Positions 1 to 8,442 of a DNA stretch of 64,000 nucleotides are shown here, piece by piece (position 1 is the stretch's first letter; each line of letters opens with the position of its first letter). The translations under genes were made by a program, and so were the position numbers. The stretch lies in NCBI RefSeq assembly GCF_014647595.1, contig NZ_BMPM01000005.1:62001-126000 (forward strand), in the 5' to 3' direction. Origin of the DNA: Paenarthrobacter histidinolovorans. GTDB taxonomy: Bacteria; Actinomycetota; Actinomycetes; Actinomycetales; Micrococcaceae. Under the pieces are notes generated by a model, which was not told where the DNA came from, searched no databases, and saw nothing but the letters and a program-made list of their open reading frames with translations.

Positions 1-75
1 ACACGCAAGGGATGGGCTGAAACTTATAGCGCCAACGGGGAGTTGGTGTCGCGGCTCATGGAGAGCAAACGATGA
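1..75 (+). CDS. C-terminal end of an unidentified protein (cut by window edge)
   Basis: An open frame runs from the first base to a TGA at 73-75, giving only the last 24 residues, ending LMESKR. The stop overlaps the ATG of the next gene at 72 (ATGA), which indicates translational coupling and a shared transcript. Too little is visible to name the product. Confidence 0.6.
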   Translation, partial: TRKGWAETYSANGELVSRLMESKR

Positions 76-434
76 AGCGAGAACCCTCGGAAAAGGAACA
101 CGGCAGCAAGCCCCGGACGCAGATTTCGGTCCGAACGTACCTTATCTGCCTCGCGGTGCTCATAGCGTTGTCCTTCGGCGCCCCTGCAGTGGAGAAGCTC
201 CTGAGGCCCAGGGCTGAAAAAGTCTGCACCACCGAGGACGTGGTCATTTCCCATGAGAACCGAAGCCGCACCTCCTATAAGCTCGACACCTCGTGCGGGC
301 AACTCGTGGTGGACGACTCGATTGCCGAGGAAGCCAGCAGGACCATCGAAAGACACACAACCTACCGCATGGTTATCGCTTCAGGTCTCCTGGGCGAGTA
401 CCTGGTGGAGTTGCCAGTTAAAGTCCAGCCCTGA
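72..434 (+). CDS. Small single-pass membrane protein, function unknown
   Basis: 120 residues. A charged N-terminus is followed by one hydrophobic segment at about residues 21-40, then an outside-facing domain of about 75 residues with two cysteines (C52, C75) that could form a disulfide. The start overlaps the preceding stop by four bases, and it ends 12 bases before the histidine kinase gene, so it is probably cotranscribed with the two-component system and could be an accessory sensor or a component of the upstream gene's complex. I recognise no family. Confidence 0.6.
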   Translation: MKREPSEKEHGSKPRTQISVRTYLICLAVLIALSFGAPAVEKLLRPRAEKVCTTEDVVISHENRSRTSYKLDTSCGQLVVDDSIAEEASRTIERHTTYRMVIASGLLGEYLVELPVKVQP

Positions 435-446
435 CGGCACTGACAA

Positions 447-1613
447 ATGAGATGGCCTATGAAGCAACGACACCCGAGCACGACCCAAAGCGCTGATCCA
501 GATAACGTTCGCCTCTCCGTAGTCCGGGAAACGATCATTCCCGTTCTGCTGAACGGCCTGGTCGGCATCATCGTGGTGGCAGGGCTTTGGATCACCGTTG
601 TTCCGCCGGAATCACCGGGCAGGCTGTTCCAACTGGCTTTGGGGGGCCTTGTTGTCCTGGGGCTCTGCCTTCGGTCAAGGTTCCCCTGGCTAGCTGCCGC
701 GTGGACCGGCGTTGTGACGGCCGTTGGCTGGAGCTTGGGAATGACCGAGGATCCCTTTTTGGTGACAGGGCTCTGCCTGTACGTTGCCGCGGAACGATTC
801 GGGACGCGGCTTTTTCCTGCATGGCTGATCGTGCTGGAAATTCTTCTGTTTGCGTCCTTGCTTCTGGTCTCTGCGGAGGGCGCCGAAGCGAGCATCCGGG
901 GCATCATCCTGGGTGCCGTCATCATCGGGGCCGCATGGGTCTTGGGAATTCGCACCCAACGCATGCGTTACGAAACCGAGCGCAATGCCCGGGCGCAGGA
1001 ACGGCTTCGGCTGGCGCGGGATATCCACGACGTACTGTCCCACGCCCTGGGAGGGATTGGGGTGCGGGCCGGTGTCGTGGCCCATGTAAAGTCGTCCACC
1101 ACCGACGATCTGCGATCTGCGCTGCAGGGCATCGAGTCCGACGCCCGTGATGCGCTGGGCCAACTGCAGGTCTTGATGCGCCAGGAACGAACTGAAGCGG
1201 CTGATGACACTCCGCCGGGAAGCCTTCCGGAACTGGTGCAGGAGCTCTCGCAGCCGGCCATACGGGCAGGCATATCCGTCCTGATCGACGCCGACGAAAG
1301 TGCCCACGATCTCCCGGCCGCGCAGCGAACCACCGCGTATCGAATCATTCAGGAAGCCCTGACAAACGTGATCCGGCATTCCGCGGCTGAAACCTGCCGA
1401 ATCACTGTCAGGACGGAGGGCGGCGACCTGAAAATCAACATCCTCGACGACGGCCCGGGGGCGGCTTTGGCTTCCAAGAACGGTCACGGACTCACAGGAA
1501 TGCGTGAACGGGCTCAGTTATTGGGCGGGACCTTCGAAGCAGGACGGGACGTCAATGGTTACCGTGTGGCTGTTTCACTGCCAGGAACTGCGGGGAGGGC
1601 GCACACCCGATGA
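447..1613 (+). CDS. Two-component sensor histidine kinase, NarL/DesK type
   Basis: 388 residues. The N-terminal half (about 30-170) holds several transmembrane segments and no large extracellular sensor domain. The HisKA_3 dimerisation box ARDIHDVLSHAL places the phosphoacceptor at H194. A HATPase domain follows, with DDGPG and GHGLTGMRERAQLLGG ATP-lid motifs. It would phosphorylate the response regulator whose ATG overlaps its stop (ATGA, 1610-1613). Kinases with this membrane layout often sense envelope stress and control adjacent ABC-2 exporters, as here. The start could also be the ATG at 459. Confidence 0.93.
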   Translation: MRWPMKQRHPSTTQSADPDNVRLSVVRETIIPVLLNGLVGIIVVAGLWITVVPPESPGRLFQLALGGLVVLGLCLRSRFPWLAAAWTGVVTAVGWSLGMTEDPFLVTGLCLYVAAERFGTRLFPAWLIVLEILLFASLLLVSAEGAEASIRGIILGAVIIGAAWVLGIRTQRMRYETERNARAQERLRLARDIHDVLSHALGGIGVRAGVVAHVKSSTTDDLRSALQGIESDARDALGQLQVLMRQERTEAADDTPPGSLPELVQELSQPAIRAGISVLIDADESAHDLPAAQRTTAYRIIQEALTNVIRHSAAETCRITVRTEGGDLKINILDDGPGAALASKNGHGLTGMRERAQLLGGTFEAGRDVNGYRVAVSLPGTAGRAHTR

Positions 1614-2263
1614 ATGAAATCAGTGTGCTCATCGCAGACGACGATGCTCACATCAGGACGTCACTGCACCTCTTGATCGACGACGAGCCGGACATGACGG
1701 TGTCCGCCGTGGCTGCGGACGGCGCGGAAGCCGTGGAGTCCATCTTGGAGCATCAACCGGATGTGGCGCTCATGGATGTTCGAATGCCACGGATGACAGG
1801 CCTTGAAGCTGCAGGCATTCTGGCCTCCCGGAAATCCAGCACCCGGTTGGTCATGCTGACCACCTTCGATCTGGACGACTACGTCTACCAAGCACTCCGC
1901 CAGGGTGCCTCGGGGTTCCTGCTGAAGAACGCACCGCTGCCCGACATCCTCAAGGCAATCCGCACCGCGCATGAAGGTAACGCCCTCCTGGCTCCGGAGA
2001 TCACCCGCCGTCTCATAGACCGCTTCACCCTGCGCCCGGCCGCACACGACCGCATCAGCGAGCTGACAGTCCGCGAACGCGAAACCTTGACCCTCATCGG
2101 ACAAGGCGCCTCCAACAACGAGATCGCGGCAGCCCTGTTTCTCACGCGAACCACGGTGCGGACCTATGTGAGTAGAATCCTGACGAAACTGGACGCGCGG
2201 GACAGAGCCCAACTTGTTGTCATCGCCTACGAAGGCGGCCTTGTGGGTCCTACGCCCATCTAA
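1610..2263 (+). CDS. LuxR/NarL-family response regulator
   Basis: 217 residues. The receiver domain at about 1-120 has the acidic triad D10-D12, phosphoacceptor D56 in ALMDVRMP and the conserved lysine in GFLLKN. The C-terminal LuxR helix-turn-helix (about 147-210) has LTVRERETLTLI and EIAAALFLTRTTVRTYVSRI. It is translationally coupled to the kinase. Its likely targets include the ABC exporter that starts about 80 bases downstream. Confidence 0.95.
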   Translation: MNEISVLIADDDAHIRTSLHLLIDDEPDMTVSAVAADGAEAVESILEHQPDVALMDVRMPRMTGLEAAGILASRKSSTRLVMLTTFDLDDYVYQALRQGASGFLLKNAPLPDILKAIRTAHEGNALLAPEITRRLIDRFTLRPAAHDRISELTVRERETLTLIGQGASNNEIAAALFLTRTTVRTYVSRILTKLDARDRAQLVVIAYEGGLVGPTPI

Positions 2264-2345
2264 AGCCTTTCCCCGCCCAAGAGCGTGCCACGACTGTCAA
2301 CACCTGCAGACAGACAAGCGATGCTGGTCCGGATTGACTTGAGTT

Positions 2346-3167
2346 ATGCCAGTATCTTCCAGAGCGGCCCTTGATGTGCGGCCGGGGTTAAGAACCACCA
2401 TGGCCCGCGCTGTCAGGGCCGAGACCACCAAACTCCTGACACTGCGTCTTTGCCTCAACACCATGGCGGGAACGGTGCTGCTCACGGTGCTTCTTTCCTG
2501 GATACTGACCAAGCTGATCGACGCCGCCCATGCAGCGGGGAGGCCGGAGGAAGCAGCTGGCCTTGAGGGAGGCACGGCCTTTCTGGTCGTCCTTCACTAT
2601 GGACAAATAGGGGTCATCCTTCTTGCTGCGTGGTCGATGCACCAGGAATCGGACAGCGGCTCGCTTCGAAGCACCTTGATCAGCCTCCCGCAGCGCAGTG
2701 CCGTGTTGGCGGCCAAAGCGATCGTGATTGTCGTTGCCGTTTTCATCACGGCTGTCCTGAGCGTATTTGGGTCGGCAGGCATTCGTTGCGTGGTTATCGA
2801 CTGCACCGCCGAGAGCAGCCAGATAGCAGCAACTCCACAAGCGGCATCGGGAATCCTTTGGGGCGTGGTCCTTTACTGGATACTCATCGCCCTGTTCACC
2901 TACGCCTTGTCGGTGGTCCTTCGCAGCGGGTTGGCGGCCATGGGCACGGTCTTGGCGATGGCCCTCATTGTCTCCACCTACATGGTGAACATCACGCCCC
3001 TGGCCAAGTTCCTGCCGGATCAGGCGGGAGCCCAGCTCTACCAACTGCCACCTTCTGCGCCGGGCAATTTGGGACCTGCGACGGGCGGATTGGTCCTCGC
3101 GGTGTGGGTGGTCTCAGCGCTGATCGCTGCTCTTGTTCTGTTCCGCTGCCAACCAGTTCGCCGCTAA
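2346..3167 (+). CDS. ABC-2 type transporter permease subunit
   Basis: 273 residues, about six hydrophobic segments with the usual ABC-2 opening: a short cytosolic RAETTKLLTLR stretch before the first helix, then a QESDSGSLRSTLISLPQR coupling region. It is the first of two related permeases around one ATPase, so the exporter is probably a heterodimeric membrane pair. The exported substrate cannot be read from sequence. An in-frame ATG at 2400 (MARAVRAE) is an equally plausible start and would remove 18 residues. Confidence 0.85.
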   Translation: MPVSSRAALDVRPGLRTTMARAVRAETTKLLTLRLCLNTMAGTVLLTVLLSWILTKLIDAAHAAGRPEEAAGLEGGTAFLVVLHYGQIGVILLAAWSMHQESDSGSLRSTLISLPQRSAVLAAKAIVIVVAVFITAVLSVFGSAGIRCVVIDCTAESSQIAATPQAASGILWGVVLYWILIALFTYALSVVLRSGLAAMGTVLAMALIVSTYMVNITPLAKFLPDQAGAQLYQLPPSAPGNLGPATGGLVLAVWVVSALIAALVLFRCQPVRR

Positions 3168-3196
3168 GTGACATCGACTACCGAGGAGATCAGACA

Positions 3197-3913
3197 GTGA
3201 TCGAGATCAAGAGTTTGAGCAAGAAATACGGGCAGTCGGACGGAATCATCGACGTCTCACTGACGGCCGAGCCCGGGAAGGTCACCGCGTTTCTCGGCCC
3301 GAACGGGGCCGGCAAGTCGACCACTTTCCGTCTGCTTCTAGGCCTCGACCGGGCGGACAGCGGGTCCGCGCTCATCGAAGGAAAGCCTTACCGGGACCTC
3401 ATCGCCCCCCTCTGGACCGTTGGAGCTCAGTTCGATGGCTCAGGAGCCCACAAGGGTCGCACAGCCAAGGCCCATCTCACCTGGCTGGCTCAATCCAATG
3501 GCATTCCGCATTCGAGGATCGGTGAAGTCCTGGAGCTCGTCGGACTTTCGGACGCCGCCCGGAAGCGCGTGGGAGCGTACTCGCTGGGGATGGGTCAACG
3601 GCTGGGGATCGCCGCGGCCCTCCTCGGCGATCCACGCATTATTGTTCTGGATGAGCCGACCAACGGTTTGGATCCCGAAGGCATCCGCTGGATCCGGGGG
3701 CTTCTAAGAACCCTCGCGTCCAACGGCAAGACTGTCCTTATTTCCAGCCATCTCATAAATGAGGTCCAGCACGTCGCTGACCATATCGTCGTCATTTCCG
3801 GTGGCCGCATTGTCCAGTCCGGAAACGTCGATGATCTGGTAGCCGGTCACCATGACCTTGAGGCCGCCTACTTTGACTGGACCGGCAACGCAGCTAAGGG
3901 AAGCGCCGCATGA
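3197..3913 (+). CDS. ABC transporter ATP-binding protein
   Basis: 238 residues from a GTG with AGGAG about eight bases upstream. The open frame extends back into the permease gene, but that part is not protein-like. Walker A GPNGAGKST is at 34-42, the signature YSLGMGQR replaces the usual LSGGQ, and Walker B is IIVLDEPTNGLDPEG, followed by the H-loop in LISSHLINE. It powers export through the flanking permeases. The stop overlaps the next ATG (ATGA). This architecture is common for bacteriocin or antibiotic efflux and for two-component-controlled exporters. Confidence 0.93.
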   Translation: MIEIKSLSKKYGQSDGIIDVSLTAEPGKVTAFLGPNGAGKSTTFRLLLGLDRADSGSALIEGKPYRDLIAPLWTVGAQFDGSGAHKGRTAKAHLTWLAQSNGIPHSRIGEVLELVGLSDAARKRVGAYSLGMGQRLGIAAALLGDPRIIVLDEPTNGLDPEGIRWIRGLLRTLASNGKTVLISSHLINEVQHVADHIVVISGGRIVQSGNVDDLVAGHHDLEAAYFDWTGNAAKGSAA

Positions 3914-4707
3914 CTACACTCGTGGACACTGCCCGAAAGCCCAGTCTGTTCCGTGCCGAACTCACCAAACTCGTCACTTTAAGGTCCGTGTGGATCACTG
4001 CAGCCCTGACGTGGCTCATCGTCGTCCTCGTCGGGTGGTCCCAGGCGAGTCCGGTGGGGGAAGCGCTCCGAACCAATGACCCCGGTCTGGCCCCAGGGGC
4101 GAGTCCGGAGACGGTGGGCTTTGACTGGGTTGCGCTGGGACTGATTGGAATCATTGTTATCGGCGTCATTTCCGCATCGAGTGAGTACGTGTCGGGCCAA
4201 CTGCGGACCAGCCTGGTGGCCGCGCCGAACCGCGAGCGCCTGTACGTGGCAAAATGCACTGCGTTGACGGTGTTCGTCACGCTGCTGGGTCTGGTGACCA
4301 TCCCGCTGTTGAGCCTGCTGTCCCAATCCGGTCTCGGCGAAATTTCGGTCGTCAACGGGACCGTTCCGGCAAGCCTCGTTCTCCGTTGGGTTGGTGCCAT
4401 CGCTTTCTGGGATGCCATAGCCCTCATTGGGTTCGCGCTGGGCATCTTGCTCAAGCAGACGCTGATACCGCTATTTGCGCTGATTGTGGTGTCACAACTG
4501 TCGTTGATGTTGCTCTTGCTGACTCCGGCTTTTGCCTATCTGCCCACCGTGGCCGGGGTCCTGCTGTTCGATCCCGGCTTGGTGACGGCGTCTTACCCGG
4601 CTGCGGACCTGGGTACTCTCACCGCTGCGATAGTAACTTTCACCTGGACAGCAGGCCTCGTGGGTTTTGCAGGGTTCAGGTTCAGCACGCGGGACGCCCG
4701 CGGATAG
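3910..4707 (+). CDS. ABC-2 type transporter permease subunit
   Basis: 265 residues, about six membrane segments, opening with FRAELTKLVTLRSVW, the same cytosolic entry motif as the first permease in this operon. An SSEYVSGQLRTSLVAAP segment corresponds to the coupling region. It overlaps the ATPase gene by four bases and is the last gene before a hairpin terminator, closing the kinase-regulator-exporter unit. Confidence 0.9.
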   Translation: MTTLVDTARKPSLFRAELTKLVTLRSVWITAALTWLIVVLVGWSQASPVGEALRTNDPGLAPGASPETVGFDWVALGLIGIIVIGVISASSEYVSGQLRTSLVAAPNRERLYVAKCTALTVFVTLLGLVTIPLLSLLSQSGLGEISVVNGTVPASLVLRWVGAIAFWDAIALIGFALGILLKQTLIPLFALIVVSQLSLMLLLLTPAFAYLPTVAGVLLFDPGLVTASYPAADLGTLTAAIVTFTWTAGLVGFAGFRFSTRDARG

Positions 4708-4716
4708 CTGAACCAC

Positions 4717-4756
4717 GACGGCGGTCCTCACCTCAGACTAAGGCGGGACCGCCGTC
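4717..4756 (+). terminator. Hairpin terminator after the ABC exporter operon
   Basis: Perfect 11-bp inverted repeat GACGGCGGTCC (4717-4727) and its complement (4746-4756) with an 18-base loop, just after the last permease stop. No long T-run follows, as is usual for high-GC actinobacterial terminators. Confidence 0.6.
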
Positions 4757-4950
4757 GGGCTTGGCTCAGCGACGTACGAGGCCGGTTCTCACAGCGACTG
4801 AATATGTGCGGCTACGCGTATGTTCACCAACCTTATCGAATTGATCAGCTTGCTTACTAACGCATCCTTCCCTAGGCTGGAACAGGTCAGACAAACAACT
4901 CTCGCAGCAGCGGCACACGCCCAAAAAGCAGCCGAACAAGAGGAGGAACA

Positions 4951-5517
4951 ATGTCAGAACACAACATCGCAGGCAAGAAGGTCGCATTCCTTTTGACAGA
5001 CGGCGTGGAGCAGGTGGAACTCACCAGCCCGTGGCAAGCCATCAAGGACGCCGGAGGCGAGCCCACCCTGGTAGCCCTCGACAAAGGCAAGCTCCAGGGC
5101 TTCAACGGCGTGGAGAAGGGTGACACCTTCGACGTCGACCTCGCAGTTGCGGACGCCGACGCATCCAACTTCGACGCACTGGTCCTGCCCGGCGGCGTCG
5201 TCAACGCGGACAACCTCCGCGTGGACAAGGACGCCCAGAACTTCACGCGCTCCTTCTTTGAGCAGCACAAGCCAGTGGCATCGATCTGCCACGGACCGTG
5301 GATCCTCATCGAAGCCGGAGTGATCAAGGGCCGCAACGTCACCTCGTACCACACGCTCCAAACGGACCTGAAGAACGCGGGTGCCAACTGGAGCGATGAA
5401 GAAGTGGTGTGCGATCAGGGGCTGGTCACCAGCCGCAACCCGGACGACCTCCCGGCGTTCAACGCCAAGGTTGTTGAAGAGATCTCGGAAGGCCAGCACG
5501 CCGGCCAGACCGCATAG
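4951..5517 (+). CDS. DJ-1/PfpI family protein (class I glutamine amidotransferase-like)
   Basis: 188 residues, single domain, the usual length for PfpI/YhbO/YraA-type proteins. The nucleophile elbow SICHGPW gives C113-H114, with the conserved acid E20 in DGVEQVEL. Members are described as stress-protective deglycases, glyoxalases or, in archaea, proteases; which activity applies here cannot be told. GAGGA precedes the ATG. It stands alone between two hairpins, so it is probably monocistronic. Confidence 0.9.
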   Translation: MSEHNIAGKKVAFLLTDGVEQVELTSPWQAIKDAGGEPTLVALDKGKLQGFNGVEKGDTFDVDLAVADADASNFDALVLPGGVVNADNLRVDKDAQNFTRSFFEQHKPVASICHGPWILIEAGVIKGRNVTSYHTLQTDLKNAGANWSDEEVVCDQGLVTSRNPDDLPAFNAKVVEEISEGQHAGQTA

Positions 5518-5540
5518 CGGCCACCAGCGTCCTTAAGGCG

Positions 5541-5583
5541 AGTGCCGCCGTCGTACTTTCACAAGAAGTACGACGGCGGCACT
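5541..5583 (+). terminator. Strong 18-bp perfect hairpin after the DJ-1 gene
   Basis: AGTGCCGCCGTCGTACTT (5541-5558) is perfectly repeated in inverse at 5566-5583 around a seven-base loop, 24 bases after the stop, and is followed by TGCCGTTTTGC. It also marks the boundary between conserved genes and the accessory stretch. Confidence 0.7.
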
Positions 5584-5610
5584 TGCCGTTTTGCTGGCTG
5601 CGGCAAGTTC

Positions 5611-6093
5611 TCAATCGAGGCTAAGGATGCAGTGCTTTCCGGTGATTTGACCGACTACAACGAACTCAATTTGCAGCGTTTGGGCATTGGGTGGCGGTGC
5701 GGGAGTGTATATCCAGAGTGCATCCCACTCTGTGCCGCTACCTGCCATCTTGCCGCCCGCACGTCGGTACCCGGTACCAACATCGTCAGTGAGTTGGATG
5801 CCTATCTGGTCGAAGACAGCGATACTCGGCATCTGGGGAGGATGTACTTCCTGGCCAAAAACTTCCAGATCCTTGTCTCGTTCAGACCAATCCTGAAGGT
5901 CTCTTAAGAACTGGCTATCTCGAAGTTGGGTTTCGGTGCCGCGGATACCGTTTAGGTGCAGGTGGAGACTCTGTTCACCTGCCCTTTCTCCTACGTATCC
6001 GGGTGCCCTATCCAGGTTGATACCCGCGAAACGTACGTTGATCCCGTCGCTGTTCGCGATGACGAGGTCTGCCGGGGCAGAAATGATTTTCAT
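5611..6093 (-). CDS. Hypothetical protein, unknown family
   Basis: 160 residues from an ATG with GGGTGAG upstream. Predicted mostly beta and soluble, with no signal peptide. The C-terminal part (DDVGTGYRRAGGKMAGSGTE, then PAPPPNAQTLQIEF) resembles small hypothetical proteins scattered in actinobacterial genomes whose role is not known. The frame has no other strong evidence; it lies in a region with lower GC than the flanks. Confidence 0.5.
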   Translation of the reverse strand: MKIISAPADLVIANSDGINVRFAGINLDRAPGYVGERAGEQSLHLHLNGIRGTETQLRDSQFLRDLQDWSERDKDLEVFGQEVHPPQMPSIAVFDQIGIQLTDDVGTGYRRAGGKMAGSGTEWDALWIYTPAPPPNAQTLQIEFVVVGQITGKHCILSLD

Positions 6094-6389
6094 AGGCTCA
6101 CCCTAATCATCGTTACGCCTGTTGCCCGGGTGAGGGCCGTCCCGCAGGCCGATGGGCTTACCGAACACACGGTGCGTCAATTAGCGTTGCGAAAGTGCCA
6201 CCATTCAACACAGATGTTCATTGTTTGTCGTGGGGAGATTGTTTGTACCGCCATTGGAGGACCAAAATCTAGCAACGCAGTGAAAGCTCTGTCGCCAGCA
6301 GTGTCCCTCACAAGTCACAATGTCCGTTGAGGGATCCTTTACCGAACGCCCGAATCCATGGCATCGGATCTGGAAACGGGCACCACTGA
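6094..6389. other. Non-coding gap with one half of a direct repeat
   Basis: I see no convincing gene here. The only structure is an 18-base sequence, GGGATCCTTTACCGAACG, at 6331-6348, which recurs with one substitution at 7211-7228 on the far side of the next gene. Confidence 0.4.
6331..6348 (+). repeat. Direct repeat, copy 1 (GGGATCCTTTACCGRACG)
   Basis: Seventeen of eighteen bases match the copy at 7211-7228, in the same orientation and exactly 880 bases apart. The two copies bracket the hypothetical gene at 6390-7034. They may be the ends of an inserted segment or remains of a duplicated coding segment. Confidence 0.6.
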
Positions 6390-7034
6390 TCACGGCTCTG
6401 GGCGAGTTGAAGATACAAGGAATGGGTTAGTCAGAGCCCTAAGACTGTTGAGTGCTGCAATCTGTGGGTACTGATCCCTGTGAAATCGCCATCGATCATA
6501 GGCATTCCAGTAGCTCAGCGCCCTTTGAACTGTCAGGCTTATGAATGCCGGATTTTCCTTGGTGAATTGGACATAGGCCTGTTGGAGTTCGGGTCGCTCA
6601 GCTAGCGTCGTCCCAAAGAACTGCTTTAGATCGTTGCCGATTTCGATGACGTATTCACCGCAGAGCTGGACCACGAATGGAATCGTCCACGAGGCATTCG
6701 CTTCGAGGAGATCCCGGAGAGCCGCTTGGCGGATTCGTCCGTCACCGTGTCTGGACATCCAAGCTGCAAGGATGAGTAATTGCTCTGGTCCCAGATTTTG
6801 AGTGCGACTAACCTCCGGCCACTCGTAGTAGGTCCTGCACGGGATTTGAACCAACTCACCCGAGATGTGAATTTTGATGGGGGACGGAGACCGGCCGTTT
6901 GTGTCTTGGATGAGTCGCGACATAGTTGGATGGTGTGGACATGCCAGAGCACGGAGTGCTGCGTTGGCATCCGCGCGAAACTCCAAGGGCACGGCGCCGA
7001 GGAGAAGTGGATCCATTACGGACGACTCGTTCAT
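6390..7034 (-). CDS. Hypothetical protein, unknown family
   Basis: 214 residues from ATG 7034 (MNESSVMDPLLLG). The frame stays open to 7178, but the extra 48 residues are not protein-like and cross a repeat copy. Predicted largely alpha-helical, with WMSRHGDGRIRQAALRDLL and RWRFHRDQYPQIAALNSLRAL helices and no membrane segment or signal peptide. No catalytic motif is recognised. The start could also be the ATG at 7016 (MDPLLLG). Confidence 0.65.
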   Translation of the reverse strand: MNESSVMDPLLLGAVPLEFRADANAALRALACPHHPTMSRLIQDTNGRSPSPIKIHISGELVQIPCRTYYEWPEVSRTQNLGPEQLLILAAWMSRHGDGRIRQAALRDLLEANASWTIPFVVQLCGEYVIEIGNDLKQFFGTTLAERPELQQAYVQFTKENPAFISLTVQRALSYWNAYDRWRFHRDQYPQIAALNSLRALTNPFLVSSTRPEP

Positions 7035-7094
7035 TGGCTCATTAAAGCAGCGCCAAAACCCACAGCACCGAAGAGATGCCTTCGCCGTCACTAG

Positions 7095-7150
7095 TGTCCC
7101 ATTTCCTTTGGAATTGGGATCCGCAGGGGCGGGACGCACTCCCCCATCAT
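7095..7150 (+). repeat. Dispersed imperfect-palindrome repeat, copy A
   Basis: Core TGTCCCATTTCCTTTGGA followed by ATTGGGA and, about 25 bases on, ACTCCCCCATCATGG. Matches copies at 8546, 10069 and 12112 over about 50 bases with drift. It lies between two divergent hypothetical genes. Confidence 0.55.
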
Positions 7151-7158
7151 GGATTTGA

Positions 7159-7728
7159 TTGCTGGCTGGCGGCTTCATTCTGTCCTTGATGCCGCGCAGG
7201 TGCCCGCAAGGGGATCCTTTACCGGACGGCGCTCCACCCCATCTGCGATGGACCGGTTTCGTCTTTGCAGTCCCGTCTTCCGTATTTCACACTGGTCTCA
7301 TGCACCCATCGTGGACCCGGATACTTAAGCTTGGGCCACACTCATGGCTCGGGCTCGTTGGAGACGTCCTCTACATCGGTGATGACACGCGGCCTAAAAG
7401 GCAGCTCGATCTGGAGAACCCGATTGGGCTACTTCCGTGTCTGGAACGTCCTTACGAGGAAGTCCGAGCAGAACTTGAGGCGCGCGAGCTTGAGCTGTCC
7501 ATGGTGCCAGGAACACTGCTTTCAACAGTTCCGCTGGCAACAATTCCAGCGACAGCGGTGGCGACTCAGATGAACTATTGGACTTCCCTTTCCGTGCCCT
7601 GGCTCGCTTCACTTCCCGCCAGCGACGTCGACGACAACGTCATCATGGCTATCGAAGAGGCGCCTTGGGCCAGCCAGGCGAGCAGGCACGGCGTCCGTAG
7701 ACTTCGACGGAGTAGGAGTAGAACCTAG
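7159..7728 (+). CDS. Hypothetical protein, possibly partial
   Basis: Up to 189 residues from TTG 7159; the true start is unsure, and ATG 7303 (MHPSWTRILKL) is an alternative. The C-terminal part (YWTSLSVPWLASLP, then APWASQASRHGVRRLRR) resembles the tail of small helical proteins found in many actinobacteria beside other accessory genes; their function is unknown. The N-terminal part carries the second copy of the 18-base direct repeat. Downstream, the same frame continues after two stops into the broken segment at 7755-8004. Confidence 0.5.
   Translation: MLAGGFILSLMPRRCPQGDPLPDGAPPHLRWTGFVFAVPSSVFHTGLMHPSWTRILKLGPHSWLGLVGDVLYIGDDTRPKRQLDLENPIGLLPCLERPYEEVRAELEARELELSMVPGTLLSTVPLATIPATAVATQMNYWTSLSVPWLASLPASDVDDNVIMAIEEAPWASQASRHGVRRLRRSRSRT
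7211..7228 (+). repeat. Direct repeat, copy 2 (GGGATCCTTTACCGRACG)
   Basis: Same orientation as copy 1 at 6331-6348, one base different. It lies inside the putative N-terminal coding part of the neighbouring open frame. Confidence 0.6.
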
Positions 7729-7754
7729 TCAAGGTGGCCCGGGAGTCCTTCATA

Positions 7755-8004
7755 GACTGCCCACGAGCGAAAGTGGATCGGCTTACGGGCGGTGGCGAGA
7801 GCCGAGAATCTTCGCTCTGAGGCCTATGATCCCGTTACGTTGTCCTGCTTGCGGCTCATTCACAAATCCTATGTAAACGCCGCCGAGGACCCCGCTATGC
7901 GATAGGGCCCCTACGATGACTTTAAGGTGCACTTCTATCAGAACAAGGTCACGGGTGCCATTGACTACGGCTACGACTACAAGGCGGTGTTGAGATCACG
8001 GTGA
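7755..8004 (+). pseudogene. Broken coding remnant ending in a toxin-tail-like segment
   Basis: One frame reads as protein (KWIGLRAVARAENLRSEAYD, then LSCLRLIHKSYVN) but is broken by TAG at 7903-7905. It resumes as GPYDDFKVHFYQNKV and GAIDYGYDYKAVLRSR before a TGA at 8002-8004. That stop overlaps the GTG of the next gene (GTGA). A tyrosine- and aspartate-rich end fused by a four-base overlap to a small acidic gene is the usual layout of a polymorphic-toxin C-terminus with its immunity gene. No start codon or N-terminal body is present. Identification as a toxin is inference. Confidence 0.35.
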
Positions 8005-8414
8005 AGGTTATTTGTACAAAGATCCTTTCGATGGATGGGACGGAAACATACGATTCCAACCCCTCTATAACACTTGGCGCCGAGTATTTAGTGACCTCCT
8101 TGCTGGCTTACTCCAACAGGCCAACCCAGCTCCAGATCCTGACTGACGATGGGAACTCGCTTGTGTGGCACGACTCACGGTCTTTCGTCACTTCTGGTGG
8201 CTCGATACCGGACGGGTGGGAAGCGAGAATCAATGACGAGGGTACGCTCGAGTTGGCGCCGTCTAGTTGGTTTGTCGTTGGCCTTTGGGAAGACTATTAT
8301 GACGGCGACCCTGAAGCTGCACACGTAGTTGCCGCGGAACTAAACAAAATGTTCGCCCTTGAGCGAAACCCCGATTCCGCGCCGCCTAAAGAAGTTGGCC
8401 CTAGCTTCAACTAG
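8001..8414 (+). CDS. Small acidic protein, immunity-protein-like
   Basis: 137 residues from a GTG that overlaps the preceding broken frame's stop. Acidic, soluble, no signal peptide; the segment SWFVVGLWEDYYDGDPEAA is typical of aromatic, acidic immunity proteins. I cannot assign a named Imm family. It is followed at once by a hairpin. If the upstream remnant was a toxin tip, this would be its orphan immunity gene. Confident as a gene, uncertain in role. Confidence 0.6.
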   Translation: MKVICTKILSMDGTETYDSNPSITLGAEYLVTSLLAYSNRPTQLQILTDDGNSLVWHDSRSFVTSGGSIPDGWEARINDEGTLELAPSSWFVVGLWEDYYDGDPEAAHVVAAELNKMFALERNPDSAPPKEVGPSFN

Positions 8415-8442
8415 ATCTTCCTGACCCGCCGCTGTCCAAGTT

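Noticed and set aside
2630-3196. N-terminal extension of the ABC ATPase
   Set aside because: Same frame as the ATPase, but it overlaps the permease gene and does not resemble a protein; the GTG at 3197 has a good ribosome site and gives a normal ATPase.
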